Origin: Peptoniphilus_B koenoeneniae
Lineage (GTDB): Bacteria; Bacillota; Clostridia; Tissierellales; Peptoniphilaceae
Direction of reading: 5' to 3'
DNA: 25,173 bases
Assembly: GCF_030812875.1 (NCBI RefSeq)
Contig: NZ_JAUSTN010000012.1
Coordinates: 1-25,173 of the forward strand
Shown here: positions 23,190 to 25,173 of the stretch, in pieces
Numbering within the stretch: position 1 is the stretch's first letter
How the letters are laid out: each line of letters begins with the position of its first letter
Program-made: the position numbers and the translations under genes
The notes under the pieces: generated by a model
Seen by the model: the letters and a program-made list of their open reading frames with translations, nothing else
Told to the model about the DNA's origin: nothing
Databases searched by the model: none

Positions 23190-23363
23190 TTAGTAGTTTG
23201 TGTGTGTTCTTTTGTCTGATAGATAGTTTTTCATGTTGGAATATATAATCTGTATTTCTTCATTGTTCATCGCTTTTATTTCTTCTGTGCTTTTATATGT
23301 TTTGTATGTTCCATCTTGATCTGCTTTTATTAGTTCATCTATTAGCTCTTGCCTTTTATTCAT
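23190..23363 (-). CDS. Small orphan protein, 57 aa
   Basis: ATG at 23363, preceded by AGGAGGT with good spacing, opens a 57-codon frame: MNKRQELIDELIKADQDGTY, then KTYKSTEEIKAMNNEEIQII, then YSNMKNYLSDKRTHTNY. It is hydrophilic and probably helical, with no membrane segment. It lies between the relaxase and PcfB genes behind a TATAAT, so it may be a small relaxosome or regulatory protein. I do not recognise a family. The strong Shine-Dalgarno and a full-length frame between two mobilisation genes are the evidence that it is real. Confidence 0.7.
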   Translation of the reverse strand: MNKRQELIDELIKADQDGTYKTYKSTEEIKAMNNEEIQIIYSNMKNYLSDKRTHTNY

Positions 23364-23403
23364 CTCTATTACCTCCTAGATCTGCCTTTATTTTCTTGGT
23401 CAT

Positions 23404-23409
23404 ATTATA
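23404..23409 (-). promoter_or_regulatory. Putative -10 box before the 57-aa gene
   Basis: TATAAT (23409-23404) on the minus strand lies about 40 nt before the ATG of the small gene. A -35 is poor (TGGTAA-like). Just upstream, GATAAGA-N13-TCTTATC forms a 7-bp inverted repeat that could be an operator or weak 3'-end structure for the relaxase mRNA. Confidence 0.45.
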
Positions 23410-23436
23410 GCTTGGATAAGATATTTTTACCAGGTC

Positions 23437-25071
23437 TTATCTTTCTTGATTTTTGTAGTAGTCTTTAGTCATTTGTCTTTTTTTATTAAACTTATCACTG
23501 TCTTGCTTATACTCTTTAATCTTTTCTATGATACTTTCTTTTTCTCCTCTCTTAATCGCCTTGTCAATTTCTATTGATAGGTCAATATCATATTCTTCAT
23601 TGACTACTTCTACTGCATATTTGATATGATTTATTTCCTTGTATCTTTCCCTTATCTTTTCTGACTCTATATTTAATTTACTGATTTCATCTTCTAAGTT
23701 TTTAATTTCTCCTAACCATTCTTTTTCTCTTAAATTTTTCTTTCCACTGATTTTTTCAATTAAGGTTCTTGCCCTTATATGTTGGTCTATTTCCTTTTGA
23801 TTGCTCTTGTAGAAGCTTTCTTTGAATATTTTCTTATTCTCATATTCTTGGTAGGTTGCTTTTGTTTTTCTTACAGTCTTTGCATAGGCTAAGCACTTAT
23901 TAAGGTCTTCTATCTTTTGACTGTTTTCTTTTATGGTCTTATATATTTCAGTGTTTTTACTTCTTAGGGTATTTATATGTCCTTGTAGGTCTGATATGGT
24001 TTTTATTTTGTTTTCTCTTAGATAATTTATTCCACCTGCATATCTTTTTAGATCATAGATTGCTTTGTTTCTTTTGCCATAAAATGATAATTCAGCTCTG
24101 TTATTTTCTTGCATTTCTTGATAGAAACTTAAATATTCATAGAGGTTAAAGAGTCCTGATTCATTTTCTATTTGCTTTTTACTCTGGTCTTTATATTCCT
24201 TGTATGATTCTTTTAGCTTATCTTTAAAGCCTGCTAACCATGATGTTATTTTCTTTATTTCATTGCCTATGTTTTTTAATAGTTCATTCTGTTTTTTTAT
24301 TTCTCGATTTATATCTCCTTTTTCTGTTCTTATTCCTTTTCTTTCCATTGCACTAGCACTTGCTCCTAGATGTATTGTTGGTATTTGTTTTATGCCTTGT
24401 CTTTTAAAACTCCTATGGTCTACTCTTTTTTCTATCTTGTTTTTTGATAGATATTCATTGCAAAGGTCTGAAAAATTTTCTCTCCATTTTTCTACATTGC
24501 CCTTATCGTTCCAGGTTGTTAGTTCTACTTTTCTTGTCTTTGGTTTTCCATTTTTGTTTAATACTTTTTCCCCTTTTTCATCTAGGATATATTCTTTTTT
24601 TGACTTTGCTAAGAACTCTCCTTTTTCGTTTATGGGTCGCATTATGGTCATTATATGACAATGGATATTTCCATTTTTATCTTGACTCTCATCATGAATT
24701 GCATAATCTACTATCATTCCTTGTGATGTTAGATTTTCTTTTATAAATCTTTCAACTAGGTTTTTATTTTCACTTAAAGTTAATTCTTTTGGTAGTCCTA
24801 TTATGAATTGTCTTGCTAGTTGTGCATTAGAATTTTTTTCTGCCATTTCTACTTTATTCCATAAGGTAGACCTATCATTAAATTCTTTTGGTATATGATC
24901 AGGCAATATTATATTTTTTACTAATATTTTTTCTTTTCTTGTATAGTCATGGGTTACTCCGTCCCATTCATTTTTTATTTTTTCTCCACTTATATATGCT
25001 GCACTTGCTACTGCACTTTTTCCTTTTCCTCTTGATATTATGTTTACTGAAAAATGAAAACTATCTGCCAT
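23437..25071 (-). CDS. mobA: MobA/MobL (MOBQ) family relaxase
   Basis: A 544-aa relaxase that nicks the transferred strand at oriT. Conserved parts: HFSVNIISRGKGKSAVASAA with the catalytic Tyr26 in AAYISGEK, and the metal-binding histidine motif at 126-139 (IHDESQDKNGNIHCHIM; His126, His137, His139). Residues about 240-540 are a long charged coiled-coil-rich region with no primase or helicase domain. The frame opens at a GTG (25080), but that codon overlaps the AAGGAAG Shine-Dalgarno; the ATG at 25071, giving MADSFHFSV, is the family-typical start and has the right spacing. The gene is markedly more AT-rich than the type IV secretion genes, suggesting a separate origin. Confidence 0.93.
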   Translation of the reverse strand: MADSFHFSVNIISRGKGKSAVASAAYISGEKIKNEWDGVTHDYTRKEKILVKNIILPDHIPKEFNDRSTLWNKVEMAEKNSNAQLARQFIIGLPKELTLSENKNLVERFIKENLTSQGMIVDYAIHDESQDKNGNIHCHIMTIMRPINEKGEFLAKSKKEYILDEKGEKVLNKNGKPKTRKVELTTWNDKGNVEKWRENFSDLCNEYLSKNKIEKRVDHRSFKRQGIKQIPTIHLGASASAMERKGIRTEKGDINREIKKQNELLKNIGNEIKKITSWLAGFKDKLKESYKEYKDQSKKQIENESGLFNLYEYLSFYQEMQENNRAELSFYGKRNKAIYDLKRYAGGINYLRENKIKTISDLQGHINTLRSKNTEIYKTIKENSQKIEDLNKCLAYAKTVRKTKATYQEYENKKIFKESFYKSNQKEIDQHIRARTLIEKISGKKNLREKEWLGEIKNLEDEISKLNIESEKIRERYKEINHIKYAVEVVNEEYDIDLSIEIDKAIKRGEKESIIEKIKEYKQDSDKFNKKRQMTKDYYKNQER

Positions 25072-25080
25072 TTTTATCAC

Positions 25081-25173
25081 TTCCTTATATAATGTATTTA
25101 GGTTGTTAAAGGTAACCTATAACCCTTTTTCGACTAAGTATTATTCAGGTTTGCTGTATAATATTGTTATTAG
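25081..25173. other. Region upstream of the relaxase; candidate oriT/promoter
   Basis: No gene is seen in the last 93 bases. They hold the mobA RBS, an inverted repeat AGGTT-N9-AACCT (25100-25118) and a direct repeat GGTTATAGGTTA on the minus strand. MOBQ relaxases usually act at an oriT close to their own gene, so this is a plausible location. No nic consensus was recognised, and no convincing -35/-10 pair is present. Confidence 0.25.

Noticed and set aside
24200..24746. Long plus-strand frames opposite the relaxase and elsewhere
   Set aside because: Phe/Leu/Ser-rich antisense shadows of lysine/glutamate-rich genes; no RBS and no family resemblance.

Overview
The window is AT-rich DNA from a low-GC Firmicute (Bacillota), most likely an anaerobic or oral/gut-type host; the species cannot be fixed from sequence alone. 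Every credible gene lies on the minus strand, so the biological reading order runs from base 25173 down to base 1. The content is the conjugation core of a Tn1549/CTn-type integrative and conjugative element (ICE). Strong ribosome binding sites precede most genes, and several starts are TTG or GTG.

Layout in transcription order. (1) 25173-22478: a very AT-rich mobilisation module with a MobA/MobL (MOBQ) relaxase, a 57-aa orphan gene and a PcfB/DUF3801 coupling-accessory protein. (2) 22480-19504: a replication and cargo region. It starts with three tandem 23-bp palindromic repeats, then a phage replisome-organizer N-terminal-domain gene that looks cut short. A DUF1016/PDDEXK nuclease with its own promoter, a second replisome-organizer-like gene and tnpW follow. 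(3) 19492-18680: a virD4 coupling-protein gene that has lost its 5' half, including the ATP-binding Walker A. (4) 18513-10168: the type IV secretion block of ssb, Maff2, TrbL/VirB6-like, a small membrane protein, PrgI, VirB4, a membrane-anchored NlpC/P60 or CHAP hydrolase (CD1108 family), DUF4315 and DUF4366 (CD1107 family). (5) 10069-3: topoisomerase III, a KilA-N cargo gene with its own promoter, and a giant methylase/SNF2 helicase gene. The helicase gene is broken in its last conserved stretch by what looks like the 5' end of a group II intron (base 23 leftwards).

MobA would nick the element, PcfB and VirD4 would dock the relaxosome on the channel (VirB4, PrgI, TrbL, CD1108), SSB, topoisomerase III and the helicase/methylase would process or protect DNA, and the rep genes would support replication of the excised circle. 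The coupling protein is a remnant here, so autonomous transfer is doubtful unless an intact VirD4 is supplied elsewhere.

The most interesting structure is not a classical gene. Six terminator-like hairpins with related stems sit just before the ribosome binding site of the first gene of successive modules, some with tiny upstream reading frames, which suggests a shared attenuation or antitermination control system. Three further points stand out: a 136-aa gene with a perfect Shine-Dalgarno nested out of frame inside the disordered linker of the helicase, the covarying 23-bp palindromic repeats before the rep gene, and the group II intron junction.
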